The translations under genes were made by a program, and so were the position numbers. The notes under the pieces were generated by a model. It was not told the origin of the DNA, did not search any database, and saw only the letters and a program-made list of their open reading frames with translations. Positions 32,360-44,680 of a stretch of DNA of 64,000 nucleotides are shown here, one piece after another. Every line of letters begins with the position of its first letter. Positions within the stretch are counted from its first letter, which is position 1. Source of the DNA: Homarus americanus (Eukaryota; Arthropoda; Malacostraca; Decapoda; Nephropidae); NCBI RefSeq assembly GCF_018991925.1, contig NW_024744357.1, positions 4,998,919 to 5,062,918 on the forward strand. The letters run 5' to 3'.

Positions 32360-33345
32360 TCTTCTTAATGTTGTAAGTGTGTTGTAAGTGTGTTGTAAAA
32401 TGTTGATGTTGTTGGTAGATGTTGTGCTGTGTTGTAGATGTTTTTGTGTGTTGTAGATGTTTTAAGTGTGTTGTAGATGTAAAGTGTGTTGTAAGTGTGT
32501 TGTTATATGTTGTAAGTGTGTTGTAAGTGTGTTTGTAGATGTTGTAAGCGTGTTGTAAGTGTGTTGTGGAGATGTTGTAAGTGTGTTGTAGAGGTTGTAA
32601 GTGTGTTGTAAGTGTGTTGTTATATGTTGTAAGTGTGTTGTAAGTGTGTTGTTAATGTTGTAAGTGTGTTGTTAGTGTGTTGTGTGTGTTGTAAGTGTGT
32701 TGTAGATGTTGTAAGTGTGTTGTTAGTGTGTTGTGTGTAGGCAGTGTTGTAGATGTTGTAAGTGTGTTGTTAGTGTGTTGTAGATGTTGTAAGTGTGTTG
32801 TGTGAGGTTGTAAGTGTGTTGTAAGTGTGTTGTTATATGTTGTAAGTGTGTTTAAGCGTGTTGTAGATGTTTTAAGTGTGTTGTAGATGTTTTAAGTGTG
32901 TTGTAGATGTTGTAAGTGTGTTGTAGATGTTGTAAGTGTGTTGTTATATGTTGTAAGTGTGTTGTAAGTGTGTTGTTATATGTTGTAAGTGTGTTGTAAG
33001 TGTGTTGTTATATGTTGTAAGTGTTGTAAGTGTGTTGTAGATGTTTATGTGTTGTAGATGTTTTAAGTGTGTTGTAGATGTTGTAAGCGTGTTGTAGATG
33101 TTGTAAGGTGTTAGATGTTGTAAGTGTGTTGTAGATGTTTTATGTGTTGTAGATGTTGTAAGCGTGTTGTAGATGTTGTAAGTGTGTTGTAGATGTTGTG
33201 CGGTTGTAGATGTTTTAAGTATGTAGATGTTGTAAGCGTGTTGTAGATGTTGTAAGTGTGTTGTAAGTGTGTTGTAGATGTTTTAAGTGTGTTGTAGATG
33301 TTGTGTGTGTTGTAGATGTTGTAAGTGTGTTGTTATATGTTGTAA
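32360..33345. repeat. 1-kb minisatellite (TGTTGTAAGTGTGTTGTAGA)
   Basis: Units of TTGTAAGTGTG, TTGTAGATG and TTATATG combine in irregular order with roughly 10- and 20-base periodicity, about 50 copies of the 20-base form. It is T/G-biased on the plus strand. Confidence 0.92.
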
Positions 33346-33464
33346 GCGGTACCCCACCTGGTGTACCTGAGTGGCAGTCGTTCACAAGACAATGGCTGGT
33401 GAACGGAAGTGAGGCTCTGGTCTACAGTCTCTACACTAAGTGATCCTTGTTAGAGACACCATGC

Positions 33465-34395
33465 GGAAGTGGTGGTGGTGGTGGTGGTGTGGTGGTGGTG
33501 GTGGTGGTGGGTAGTGGTGGTGGGTGGTGGGTGGTGGTGGTGGTGGTGGTGGTGGTGGTGGTGGTGGTGGTGGTAGGGGTAGTGGTGGTGGTGGTGGTGG
33601 GTGGTCGGGGTAGTGGTGGTGGTGTGGTGGTGGTGGTGGTCGGGTAGTGGTGGTGGTGGTGGTGGTGGTGGTGGTGGTGGTGGTGGTGGTGGTGGTGGTA
33701 GTGGGGTGGTGGTGGTGGTGGTGGTAGGGGTGTGGTGGTGGTGGTGGTGGTGGTGGTGGTAGTAGTGTGGTGGTGATGGTGGTGGTGGTGGTGGTGGTGA
33801 TGGTAGTGGTGGTGGTGGTCAAGGTTAGTGGGGTGGTGCAGAAGTTGGTGGTGTGGTGGTAGCGGAGGCAGTTGATGATTGGTGTGGTGGTGGTGTGATT
33901 GGTGGTGGTGATAAAGAAGTGGTGTGTGGTGCAGGATTGAGGATGGGGTGGTGGTTGTGGTGGTAGGGGTAGTGGTGGTGGTAGGTGGTATTGGTGGTTG
34001 TGGTGATGGTGAAGGTGGTGGTGGTGGTGGTGGTAGTGACAGTGATGGTGGTAGTGACAGTGGTGATGGTGGTGGGGTGGTGAGGGGTGGTGGTGAAAGT
34101 GGTGGTGGTGGTGACAGTGGTGGTGGTGGTGACTGGTGGTGGTGGTGGTGGGTAGTGGTGGTGACAGTGGTGGTGGTGACAGTGGTGGTGGTGGTGGTGA
34201 CAGTGGTGGTGGTGACAGGTGGGGGTGGTGACAGTAGTGGTGGTAAGATTGAAATTATCTCTGCTTATTACCTCCTCCTCCTCCTTCCTCCTCCTCCTCC
34301 TCCTCCTCCTCCTCCTCCTCTCCTCCTCCCTCCTCCTCCCTCCTCTTCCCCTCCTCCTCCTCCTCCTCCTCTTCATCTCCTCCTCCTCTTCCTCA
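33465..34395. repeat. (GGT)n tract followed by (TCC)n
   Basis: GGTGGTGGT with GACAGT and AGTGGT interruptions covers 33465-34240. (CTC)n covers 34270-34395. Poly-Gly/Val/Thr/Pro frames are artefacts. Confidence 0.95.
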
Positions 34396-34499
34396 CCTTC
34401 CTAATCAACTTTTTCCAGCATTTATTTTAATATTTTCTTACCTATTCATATTCCTTCTTCCTCCTCCTCCCTGACCGTATCCAGGTGACATAAGGACCT

Positions 34500-34811
34500 A
34501 GAGCCACTTTCTACCGAGAGAGGAGGGAAGAGGGAGGAGGGGAGAGGAGGGGGAATGGAGAGGGAGGAGGGGAATGGGAGAGGGAGGGAGAGGAAGGGAA
34601 GGAGAGAGAGAGGGAGGGAGAGAAGAGAAGAGCTGTTGAGGCAAAACATTGTTATTCACAGTGCCAAGGTGACCGCCTGAGTGGTGGTGGTGGTGTGGTG
34701 GTAGCTGTTGTGGTGTTGGTGGTGATGATGCTGGTAATGCTAGTAGTTGTTGTTGTTGTGGTGGTGTTAGTGGTGGTGATGGTAGTTGTTGTTGTTGTGG
34801 TGGTGATGGTA

Positions 34812-34843
<32 letters not shown>

Positions 34844-35190
34844 GGTGGTTATTGGCAGTACCACACTTCTTCCACCACCCTACGACCACCACACTACGAC
34901 CACCACACCTCCACTATCAAACCACCACCACACCTCTACCACACCTCCACTACCACACCTCTACCACACCACCACAACATGACCCGTGAACACTGTGGCA
35001 ACTTTCTACTGTGGTATGTCTGGCATTCGACCCTTTCTCTGGCACCTTGATTCTCTCTTCCTCCTCCTCCACCATCTCTTCCTCTCTTCCTTCTCTACCT
35101 CTCCCTCCTCTACCTTCTCCTCCACCTTCTCCTCTTCCTCTCCCTCCTTCCCTCCTCTTCCTCCTTCTCCTTCTTCACCTTCGTGTTAAT
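34500..35190. repeat. Purine, GTG/TTG and pyrimidine tracts
   Basis: GAGGGAGGGGAA-rich sequence covers 34515-34630, (GTG/TTG)n 34680-34855, CCACCACAC-type 34870-34980 and CTTCCTCTC-rich 35055-35185. Confidence 0.85.
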
Positions 35191-35458
35191 TCTGTTCTAA
35201 CTGGTTTTAAGTGAGTGTATCTTGTTCAGGTAAAGTCTCAGTGTAAATTTGTTATTAGTTTAGGCTGTTACTTTAGGGTTATTAGAGTGGTAATAAAAGT
35301 AACAAAAGTCATAGTAAGTCAAAAAGTTACGTTCATTCTTGTGTCTTACGAAAAATATTCTTGTTACGAGCTTTTGTGACTCTGGATTCAGTCTCGTCGC
35401 CTTTGGCAATCATAGACCCAACACCCGGGAAGGCTCTTTTGTTATGGCTTTTACGACC

Positions 35459-35890
35459 TAAACAAGTGAGCATCACCTGTTCGCCGCGGTTATGGAATTT
35501 ATGGTTGTGGGTCAGTGCGATATGATCTGACTCCAGTTGAAAAGAAGTGGAAGTCATTGGGTACATTTATTATGAAGGTCACAATAGCATTACGTCCCGC
35601 CTCATGTAAAACAAATGAGCATCACCCTGCCCCTGGTTGTAGAATTTATAATTACGGGTCAGTGCGATATTATCAAACTTTACAATATTCCATAAAGAAA
35701 AATGGAGAGTTGTGGTATGAATACATTAAGAGGAAGACATCGACTGTGTTCTTATAACGGTTCAGGGTCTTGCTGTGTCATTAATACCACAATACTCGTC
35801 CCCCCGGCCTTATGAAAAACAAATGAACATCAGCGACCCTCGGCAAGATTGTGGAATTTATAATGGGCGAAGATGTAGGTCAACCAACTA
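35459..35890. repeat. Three diverged tandem units with AACAAATGAGCATC
   Basis: Units begin at about 35460, 35607 and 35813. Each contains AAACAA(G/A)TGA(G/A)CATCA, then GAATTTAT 30-40 bases on. The first two also share GGGTCAGTGCGATAT. The stretch AATACCACAA before the third unit is also present before the copy at 30315. Function unknown. Confidence 0.65.
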
Positions 35891-36310
35891 CCTCTGACAT
35901 TCTATCGCATTATAATCTTAAAATTCTATACTTACACGTTTTATTTATAATTATATATCATTAAATTGGACCACATTATAAGCTTTTTGTATAATATAAT
36001 AGATTAAATACCAACAGTAGGAAGGATTATATTTCTCTATAATTTGCTAGCTGGGTTGAATAGATCTATTGATATGGCAGAGGAACAATATAAGCCTCCC
36101 ATCAATTTATCCTCCCATGAGACTCCCTAGCCAGATGGTGGAGTCTATGATGGTACAGATAGTGAGAGTGGAGGAGTCTTGAACAGAGAGAGATAGATGG
36201 TGAGGTGGCATTATGGGAATTTGGAAATAATTAATGTTTTATGCTGGAGTCTGATTGTTTATATGTGATTCTGAGTCTAAATGGTGGTGATTCTCTACAC
36301 CACTCAGTAT
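35891..36310. other. AT-rich non-coding sequence
   Basis: Nothing recognisable in this stretch. Confidence 0.4.
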
Positions 36311-36314
36311 CTGG

Positions 36315-37490
36315 CAACATCACCCATCACCCCCAACATCACCTCGTCACCCCCAACATCACCCATCACCCCCAACATCACCCACTACTCCCCAACATCA
36401 CCCATCACCCCAACATACCCACCCCCAACATCACCTATCACCCCAACATCACCCACTACTCCCCAACATCACCCACCCCCCAACATCACCCACTACTCCC
36501 CAACATCACCCACCACCCCCAACATCACCCACCACCCACAACATCACCCACTACTCCCCAACATCACCACCACCCCAACATCACCCACCACCCCAACATC
36601 ACCCACCACCCCAACATCACCCATCACCCCAACATCACCCACTACTCCCCCAACATCACCCACCACCCCCAACATCACCCACTACTCCCCAACATCACCC
36701 ACCACCACCAACATCACCCACCACCCCCCCAACATCACCCACTACCCCCCAACATCACCCATCATCCCCAACATCACCCACCACCCCCAACATCACCCAC
36801 TACTCCCCAACATCACCCATCATCCCAACATCACCCACCACCCCCAACATCACCCACTACTCCCCAACATCACCCATCATCCCAACATTACCCACCACCC
36901 AACATCACCCATCATCCCCAACATCACCCACTAACCCCAACATCACTCACCACCCCAACATCACCCACCACCCCCAACATCACCCACTACCCCCAACATC
37001 ACCCATCATCCCCAACATCACCCACCACCCCCAACATCACCCACTACTCCCCAACATCACCCATCATCCCCAACATCACCCACCACCCCCAACATCACCC
37101 ACTACTCCCCAACATCACCCATCATCCCCAACATCACCCACCACCCCCAACACCCATCATCCCCAACATCACCCAACCCAACATCACCACCACCCCAACA
37201 TCACCCACCACCCCAACATCACCCACCACCCCAACATCACCCACCACCCCCAACATCACCCACCACCCCCAACATCACCCACTCCACCCCAACATCACCC
37301 ACTACTCCCCAACATCACCCACCACCCACCAACATCACCCACCACCCCCAACATCACCCACTACTCCCCAACATCACCCATCATCCCCAACATCACCCAC
37401 CACCCCCAACATCACTCTCGTCACCCCCAACATCACCCACTACTCCCCAACATCACCCATCACCCCCAACATCACTCTCGTCACCCCATG
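36315..37490. repeat. 1.2-kb minisatellite (CCCAACATCACCCACCACC)
   Basis: About 57 units of roughly 20-21 bases, CCCCAACATCACCCACTACT and CACCAC/CATCAT variants. Variants are interspersed rather than grouped. The plus strand holds almost no G. A 416-codon open frame (Thr/Ser/Pro/His/Asn) results from the unit having no stop codon. Confidence 0.95.
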
Positions 37491-37697
37491 AGGAATTTTT
37501 GGGGGAGTACTTAAGCTTTCTTCATGGACCAAGACCGGTTTGGCCTTCCTGACAGTACCTGGCCTTACCTGTGTTGATTAGTGCCCTCTGTGACGTGTTG
37601 TTGTTGTTACCTGTTGTTGCTACCTATTACTGTTGCTTGTGTTTTTTGTTTTGCTGTTTGATGTTCCTTTCTGCACTGTTGCCTTTGTTAATAGTGT

Positions 37698-37722
37698 AGA
37701 CGATACTACTACTACTACTACT
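37698..37722. repeat. (ACT)n microsatellite at a retroelement 3' end
   Basis: Eight ACT units lie just beyond the 3' end of the minus-strand element at 37735-38525; on that strand it is a (AGT)n tail. Confidence 0.8.
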
Positions 37723-37734
37723 ACTGTGTTTTAA

Positions 37735-38525
37735 CATGGCCTCCAGCCTCCCCCAATAGCCACACCTTCGCCGTCATTTTATTGCCTTAAAATTGAATGT
37801 CCTAATACATAAGTAGCTACCCTGTCTGTGTTGAGTTAGTTAAGTCTCAGATCTATGCGGCATTCAGTGACTGTTGCCTCATAGTCAATATCTGCAGCTG
37901 TTGTCGGCTTTGGGGCCGATGCTCTCGTACCCTGAGGTAGAGCAATGCAGACCTAAGGAGAGAGAAGGACAGTCGACATCTCAATTAGGCTGTAACGTAA
38001 CTTCTGGGCTGCTGCTTCTGTTCAGACAACACCTTGGCCAGTCTTGCGTAGAAACATCTTGCACTTGGTACCATCCTGCCAGAGGTCGTGAACACCAGAG
38101 GAGTGAAGCTGCCTTGATCAACATTCAGAATTATCTCCCCTACTCACGCCATGTTCTTGTCGTTCTCGTTCCTCCTGTGTGCAGCATCGAGAACTAGGTT
38201 ATGTGACATGCGGCCACGGTGTCGAAAATCTTTGTCAAAAAGGCTCGCTATCCCCGCGTCCAGAATCCTCGAGCACTGACGTCCACACGGGCTTCGTTGG
38301 ATGTGTTTGAAGTCCTGTGATGGAGATTCTCACCGTCCAATGAAAGGAGGGGCAGTTCCACCATGACATCATGGCAGATTTCCTTCTGTAAATTTGCTGT
38401 TAGATCCCTTACTTCGTCATGCCTCATGCATAAGAGGCCCCCTTTCATACACACCATGGCGTGGTCAATGTCCTAAGATGAGCCACACTACGCATTGGGA
38501 GGGCAAACCTTCTACTGGCCGACCT
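37735..38525 (-). mobile_element. Retroelement remnant: ORF C-terminus and 3' end (family of three copies)
   Basis: Read on the minus strand: DHAMVCMKGGLLCMRHDEVR, then DLTANLQKEICHDV, NEARVDVSARGFWTRG, an in-frame stop, RAFFD, GSFTPLVFTTSGRM, and finally RASAPKPTTAADIDYEATVT with ECRIDLRLN and a stop at about 37839. I recognise this block from the C-terminal regions of RT-like proteins found in many invertebrate genomes. The H..VRD ... ARVDV ... FFD spacing hints at a nuclease-like fold, but that is inference. Several frameshifts show decay. The 3' untranslated end (ending TGGGGGAGGCTGGAGGCCAT on the minus strand) is shared with 51775-51925 and 60215-60430. Confidence 0.6.
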
Positions 38526-38825
38526 TACCTTAGAGCAATGGCATCTGTGAAATCTTGTTAATTAAGACTGAAACCTTTTGCCCTTATTGGTAACGTTGTT
38601 AGCTAGCTCGAGGTGCCCACCTCCTGTGCTATCTAATATACTATACAGTAGGACTAGGCGTGTGTGTGTGTGTGTGTCTGTTCTGGGCAGCCGAAACGGC
38701 ACAGTCGTTTTTCATCAAACTCAATGGAAAAATCGCAAAAAATTCGTAGAGTGGAACAAACCTGGTCCCATGTCGATGGTTTCTTTAGGAAGGCATTAAT
38801 TAACAATTTTATTTACGATGGAAAA

Positions 38826-38990
38826 CGATGCAAGTCTACGGGCTTGGCGCACCCTAATTAACCATGCAAGTCTATGGACTTGGCACACTCTCATTCGCTG
38901 TACGCTGTCACGAGCGTTAAAACTTTCAAATGGGCACGAAGGTGCCCGCGATCACTTGTGGCTACTACTACTACTACTACTACTACTAAT
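38826..38990. repeat. Short tandem duplication and (CTA)n
   Basis: ATGCAAGTCTACGGGCTTGG is followed 38 bases later by ATGCAAGTCTATGGACTTGG (38827 and 38865). A (CTA)n run covers 38962-38988. Confidence 0.75.
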
Positions 38991-40690
38991 ACAGTCCTAA
39001 CGGGAAAATATTATTATATATTTTGTAGTCCCGTGTACACTCCCCTTTTATACCAAGCTCGTCACCACAGTGTAATCTTTCCTTCCTACTTTCACCGCTC
39101 TTATAGTAGCCTTTTAAGTAACAGTAACAAGGGAAATTATCTGTCTAAAATTCGTTGTTTTTTGCCAATGTTCATTATTTGTTTTGGTGTGTTATACTGG
39201 ATGTCTGGTATATAGAAGTCCGGCTATGAGATGTCCGGTATAAAGACGGGGTTCCGGTGTGAGGGGATGTTCGGTATTACTGAGCTTCTTACCTTAACAA
39301 GTTACTGTACGCAAGCACCTGGCACCGGAAGACCAGTGGGTGGTCGGATACAAGAAACTTGCATTATCCGGTAAAACGAACGGGTAGGGGGAGGGGGGGT
39401 GGTAAACGTTACTTTCTCAGGGGGCCGGATCTTCCCTCCCCCCTCCCTCCAAACTTTCTCCCGCGAAATTCTCCCCAAGTCGACCGGCAGAACCCAAGCG
39501 TCATGTTTTATCACTTTTCTCCGTCATAACTCAACTGTTTCACTCCTCTAACACTGCCAAGATGGATCATTACGTCAATAAAACTTCACAAACCACTAAA
39601 TTAATCCATTATTTTTACCCGGATAAAATCTTATGAACAAATTACTTATATTTTCCCCCCATTGTTTCGGTAGAGGAATTCCTTGACGGTCATATGGCAA
39701 ACTTTCGCTTCAAAAAACACGTACAGTATATTGTATGAGGAAATATTGTAAGGGAATTATAAAGTTTGATTTGGTCTGAATTGGAAACTTTCATAACAAC
39801 ACGAAGCTCCTGCACTCAGCACATATTTCTCACCTCTCTCCCTCTCTCTCTCTCTTTCTCTCTTACTCTCAACAGGCAGCGTAGAAAATACTCATTTTAA
39901 TAAGAGTAAGACTGAATAGTGAATAATAATTTCCACCGTGTTCTTAAATCAACCACAAGCTTAGTTTTCACGATACGTTGATGTCATATTGTATTAGTAA
40001 CCTTTAATAACTAAGGTCTTTCATTGATGTCACAATGTCATAAATAAGTTAATTAAACGTGTATTTTAAATTAGTAATCACACTAGACATCACCAATTAA
40101 ACATTATTAGATAAATTACATTACCTCAGGCTTCTCAGCTAGAAAATAATGTTGGCCAGACTGATTTAGATAGACAATTGACAAACTTCAAAAAATATTA
40201 AATGGGCTTATTTTTTTTATTGGTTCTATATTGCAAAGTTTGATGACTAATAAAGAAAAAATTTATTAACTGAAACATAGAATTTTATAGATAGACAAGC
40301 GTAAGGGCTCTTGAAAGCGGTTTAGAGTATAAACGCTTTCCAAATGCGCGTAATTATATAACACAATGAATAAACGAATGGAGAGTTTGTGTTTTATTTA
40401 TTTACATTCTTACGTGTACAGATGGTGAATGTGAACATGTAAATGAATTAAACTTATTACTTATTAACATATTTCATCTTTAGGTGTACTGGAGAAAAAG
40501 AATATTATTTTAGAGGTGAATCCACTGCCAAGGTTAGTTTCACTGTCCTGCATAATATCTATCACTGCACTCTTCAAATAACTCTATAATCACCTATTAC
40601 ATTAAGTTATACTATAAATCTAATAAAATACTTAGGGAAATTACCAAAATAACGAGTCTCACTTGAATGGTTGTTACGGCACCTGAGTTA
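38991..40690. other. AT-rich non-coding sequence
   Basis: No gene. A short repeated GTCCGGTATA-type motif lies at about 39215-39275. The rest has no recognisable structure. Confidence 0.4.
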
Positions 40691-40749
40691 TCGTGGTAGA
40701 GGTGAGGGAGGACCTGCCTGGACGGAGGGAGCACATAGTACCTTGTTGT

Positions 40750-41045
40750 GAGTGTGTGGAGGAGATGTTGGTGCTGTGTGAGTACTGTGGGAGGCAGGTG
40801 TTGGTGCTGTGTGAGTACTGTGGAGGCAGGTGTTGGTGCTGTGTGAGTACTGTGGAGGCAGGTGTTGGTGCCGTGTGAGTACTGTGGAGGCAGGTATTGG
40901 TGCTGTGTGAGTACTGTGAGGCAGGTGTGTTGTGCTGTGTGTGAGTACTGTGAGACAGGTGTTGGTGCCGTGTGAGTACTGTGAGGCAGGTGTTGGTGCC
41001 GTGTGAGTACTGTGAGGCAGGTGTTGGTGCCGTGTGAGTACTGTG
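40750..41045. repeat. Minisatellite, ~30-bp unit, about 10 copies
   Basis: The unit contains TGTGAGTACTGTGGAGGCAG followed by GTGTTGGTGC. The later copies lose GG (TGTGAGGCAG). Confidence 0.92.
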
Positions 41046-41100
41046 TAATATTGTGAATCTCGTGAAATATACAGGTAAGGCAATTTTCTTTATTATGTTA

Positions 41101-41114
41101 TGTATGTATGTATG

Positions 41115-41146
<32 letters not shown>

Positions 41147-41400
41147 ATATTTATACAGGATGTGAACGATATATTTTTATTTTTTGTTATCAGTTTATTA
41201 ATTTATTTTTATAGTACCATTGTTCTGTGTTTGTCTGTTTCTTTGTTAGTCTTGGTTTTCCTCTTCCTTCTACCTTTCACCCCTCACCCTCTTTCCCCTC
41301 ACCCTTCACCCTCTTCCCTTCACCCTCAACCTTCACCCTCTTCCCCTCACCCTTGACCCCTCACCCTTGACCCCTCACCTTCCACCCCTCACCTCCCTCC
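41101..41400. repeat. (TATG)n and CACCCTCTTCCC repeats
   Basis: (TGTA)n covers 41101-41143 and irregular CCCTCACCCT(T)(C/G)A units cover 41275-41395. Confidence 0.85.
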
Positions 41401-41749
41401 AGCCACCCCACCTTCCCCTCCTAACCCCCCCCCCCTCTCCACAGGACAGAGAGGGGGGGCTCTTGGTAAACAAAGGCATATCACGGTGTCTGGTGTGTGT
41501 CACGTTCTGAGGCTTATGTATACTCATCGTTAAGGCAGTGAGTCCCTGGGGAAGGAGTCCTAGGAGTCCTGATGGGGTCCTGGAGGGGGTCCTGGAGGGT
41601 CCTGGTGTGATCCTGGTGGGGTCTTGGGGGGGTTTCTGTAAGAGTCCTGAGGCATCCTTCCGTGTACCTGTATTTAGTGAAGGATATAAGGCAATGTTCT
41701 CTCAACCTCTGTGATGTATTTTAAGATTTATCAATACACGCAAAAAACA

Positions 41750-41935
41750 AAATCCTCTCGTGTTTATATCCTAGTACGATACGTTAGTCTTTTGTTTATA
41801 TCCTAGTACGGTACGTTAGTCTTTTGTTTATATCCTAGTACGATACGTTAGTCTTTTGTTTATATCCTAGTACGGTACGTTAGTCTTTTGTTTATATCCT
41901 AGTACGATACGTTAGTCTTTTGTTTACATTCTCAT
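41750..41935. repeat. Minisatellite, ~36-bp unit, five copies
   Basis: The unit contains TATATCCTAGTACGATACGT followed by TAGTCTTTTGTT. Copies alternate GATACG and GGTACG at one position. Confidence 0.92.
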
Positions 41936-42077
41936 TACTGGTGGTAGTGTATCAGACAATTTTTTCGTCCTGTTTACAGTTCTCAATACTGGGGATAGCA
42001 CAGTGATCAGCCGCTTGTGTTTTGTTTATAAATACCGGGCAGGAACTCTTTAATCAGCTGTTGGGCTTTTGTTTACC

Positions 42078-42252
42078 ATCAAAAATTGGCGGGAATCGGC
42101 TGTTTGTTGGCGGGAATCAGCTGTTGTTTAGCAGGAATCAGCTGTTGGTTGGCAGGAATCAGCTGTTGTTTCGTGGGAATAAACAATTAATTGGCGGGAA
42201 AACTGGTGGTGGTGATGTTAATATAGTAAATGTCCTTTAAATATTGGCGCGA
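42078..42252. promoter_or_regulatory. Repeated GGCGGGAATCAGCTG units with E2F-like sites
   Basis: Five diverged ~21-base units (GGCGGGAATCAGCTGTTG, with GGCAGGAA and AGCAGGAA variants). Three contain TTGGCGGGAA, the classical E2F/DP consensus, and TTGGCGCGAA at about 42245 is a second form. CAGCTG, an E-box, recurs with it. No gene start is visible nearby, so a regulatory role is only a possibility; the array is certain. Confidence 0.35.
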
Positions 42253-42693
42253 AATCTGGGCCGCTTGTTGACCCTGACCTCCCTCCCCCCTCCCCCCCCA
42301 CCCCCCCTGCTCCGTCCACTGCCCAGAGCCGCCTCACATGTTTACACAGGCAGCTGGTGCTTGATCGAGGTAGTTAGGTTGTTGTTGAAGCCAGATGCGG
42401 GGTTCTGACATCACCTCCTGCATACGGACGTTGGTTAATAGTCTTGTAACTTGAGTATTTGTTGCTTATACCTGCACTCTCTCTATCTCTCTCTGTTTAT
42501 ATACCTGACCTCTGTTTATATACCTGCATTTTCTGTTTATATACCTACCTGAGCTCTGTTTATATACCTGCAGTCTCTAGTTCATGGTAAACTATTTATG
42601 AACTTGTCTGATGAGTTTACTGAATACACCCCCTTCTCTCTCTCTCTCAAAATTTACGTCATTTGGTATTTTGTGAAGTCAGTAATTAATTTG

Positions 42694-43010
42694 TGACGTC
42701 AGCATATGTCATGTGACGTCAAAGGATGCTGTTAATGTTGGAAAGTGGTCGGTGACGTCACGAGAGGATAAAGTCACTTGTTTATGTTATAATCATAGTG
42801 GAGGACGCCTGGTACTCTCTCTCTCTCTGTCTCTGTCTCTGTCTCTTTATCTATTTATCTATCTATCTGTCATGTACTTTGTGTCTGTCTGTCTGTCTGT
42901 CATCACACAATAACTAGGAAATTAAAGCATAAAATCGACCAATAAAAAAAGCCTTAATTACCGAACCTTAATAAAACAACTTACAATAACAGTGGAAGAT
43001 AATGACGTCA
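42694..43010. promoter_or_regulatory. Cluster of four consensus CRE sites
   Basis: The full palindrome TGACGTCA occurs at 42694-42701, 42714-42721, 42753-42760 and 43003-43010, the first three within 67 bases. It is the binding site of CREB/ATF factors. No promoter or gene is identifiable next to it, so function is unproven. Confidence 0.35.
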
Positions 43011-43439
43011 CTGAGTCCAGGACAAGGGGCAGGAAATAGTCAAGATTCTTTTGTAAACACGGGGGTGAGGTCGTTTTTGTCGTGGCAGAGGTCAGGCAGA
43101 AGGACAAACTGCCTCCTCCTCCTCCTCCTCAATCTGCCACTACACACGAGGACTCAATCTATGGTTGTTAAGTCTGCCACACACCTCTAGTACTCAAATA
43201 TTGGTCACTGAGTCTTGTCATATACACCCACACCCACACACACCCGCAGGACTCCAACAGCGGTGGTTAAGTCTGCTAAATATAGCGGAAGGTGGTAATT
43301 AGTGGTAAACGTTGGATGGAAACAATGTTAGCCGGACCTGCTAAATATAGCGGTGGTGGAGGAGAGAAGCAGTCCGTCTATTGAAGGGAATCGTGTTATT
43401 ATTATTATTATTGTTTACGTCAAATGGGCAAAAAATTCA

Positions 43440-43805
43440 GTACATGACATGCTTTTTGCCCCAAGACACGCATCTCTACTGCCCCCTTGCCCATTAGACG
43501 CGCCCTAATATTGCCCTCCCTTGCCCATTAGACACGCCCTAATATTGCCCTCCCTTGCCCATTAGACACACCCTAATATTGCCCTCCCTTGCCCATTAGA
43601 CACGCCCTAATATTGCCCTCCCTTGCCCATTAGACACGCCCTAATATTGCCCTCCCTTGCCCATTAGACACGCCCTAATATTGCCCTCCCTTGCCCATTA
43701 GACACGCCCTAATATTGCCCTCCCTTGCCCATTAGACACGCCCCTAATATTGCCCTCCCTACCCATTAGACACGCCCTAATATTGCCCTCCCTTGCCCAC
43801 TAGAC
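43440..43805. repeat. Minisatellite, ~34-bp unit, about 10 copies
   Basis: The unit contains TTGCCCATTAGACACGCCCT followed by AATATTGCCCTCCC. Copies are nearly identical. Confidence 0.95.
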
Positions 43806-44410
43806 ACATCCGACCCATAATCCTATGATAATCCGATCCTTCTACCCCCTCCCCCACCTTGGCTTAGCCAGAACCGTATTCCCTCCTAACCCATTCCCCT
43901 CCTACCCCTTTCTCCCTCCCTCCTCCCCACGACGAACCTTTCCTTTCACACACTATAAAAAGTAACCTCCCCCCCTCTCCAATTTCTTTCCCTTCACCTC
44001 CCTTCCCCCTCCTCCTCCTACTCCTCTTCCACCTCCCCTTCCCCCCCTTCTTTCGCAATACAACCCTCCCTTCCTAGACAGACACAAGCCCTCCAGCCCC
44101 TCCCTCCCACCAGAACCTACATATGATCTTTCTAACAATCAGGGTGTTCAGGCGGGGTGGGAGGGGAGGAGGACTTCTCAGGTTACTTCTCCCTCTCCTC
44201 TCCTAAGCCCCCCTTCTTACATTTCTCTCAATTCTCCCACAATAATACACACACACACTTTCTTCACTCCACTAAGTCTACCTGTCTCAATTCTCCTTCT
44301 CCATTAATTCCCACATTTCTCTCACCTCTCACCTTTTCCTCACTTCTCACTACCCTCTTCCTTCTCACCCCCCCTCCACCCCCATCATCGCTCATGTCTC
44401 TAAATCTCTA
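43806..44410. other. Pyrimidine-rich non-coding sequence
   Basis: C/T-rich throughout. Open frames here are compositional. No gene seen. Confidence 0.5.
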
Positions 44411-44470
44411 ACTATTTTGTCATTATTACGAATATTACTTTAGGCCCAATCGCTCAGAGTCGAGTACCTC

Positions 44471-44576
<106 letters not shown>

Positions 44577-44586
44577 CTCTCAATTT

Positions 44587-44680
44587 AGTCACCCAAAAAA
44601 GTCCTGCCCATAAATGCTTCAGATTCAAGAGTCTGAATCTCGGGGATCATGGTTCGCGATCAGGACTTTTTTGGGTGACT
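44587..44680. repeat. Perfect 20-bp inverted repeat with nested hairpin
   Basis: AGTCACCCAAAAAAGTCCTG (44587-44606) is exactly inverted at 44661-44680. The 54-base loop contains another small stem, AGATTCA ... TGAATCT (44631-44650). It could be a MITE or a foldback transcript. No clear target duplication. Confidence 0.8.

Noticed and set aside
33436..34430. Poly-Thr/Pro/Gly/Val frames on both strands
   Set aside because: They are products of (GGT)n and (TCC)n repeats.
36241..37491. 416-codon His/Pro/Asn/Thr-rich open frame
   Set aside because: It is a translation of the CCCAACATCACCCACC minisatellite, with variable unit lengths shifting the reading; not a gene.
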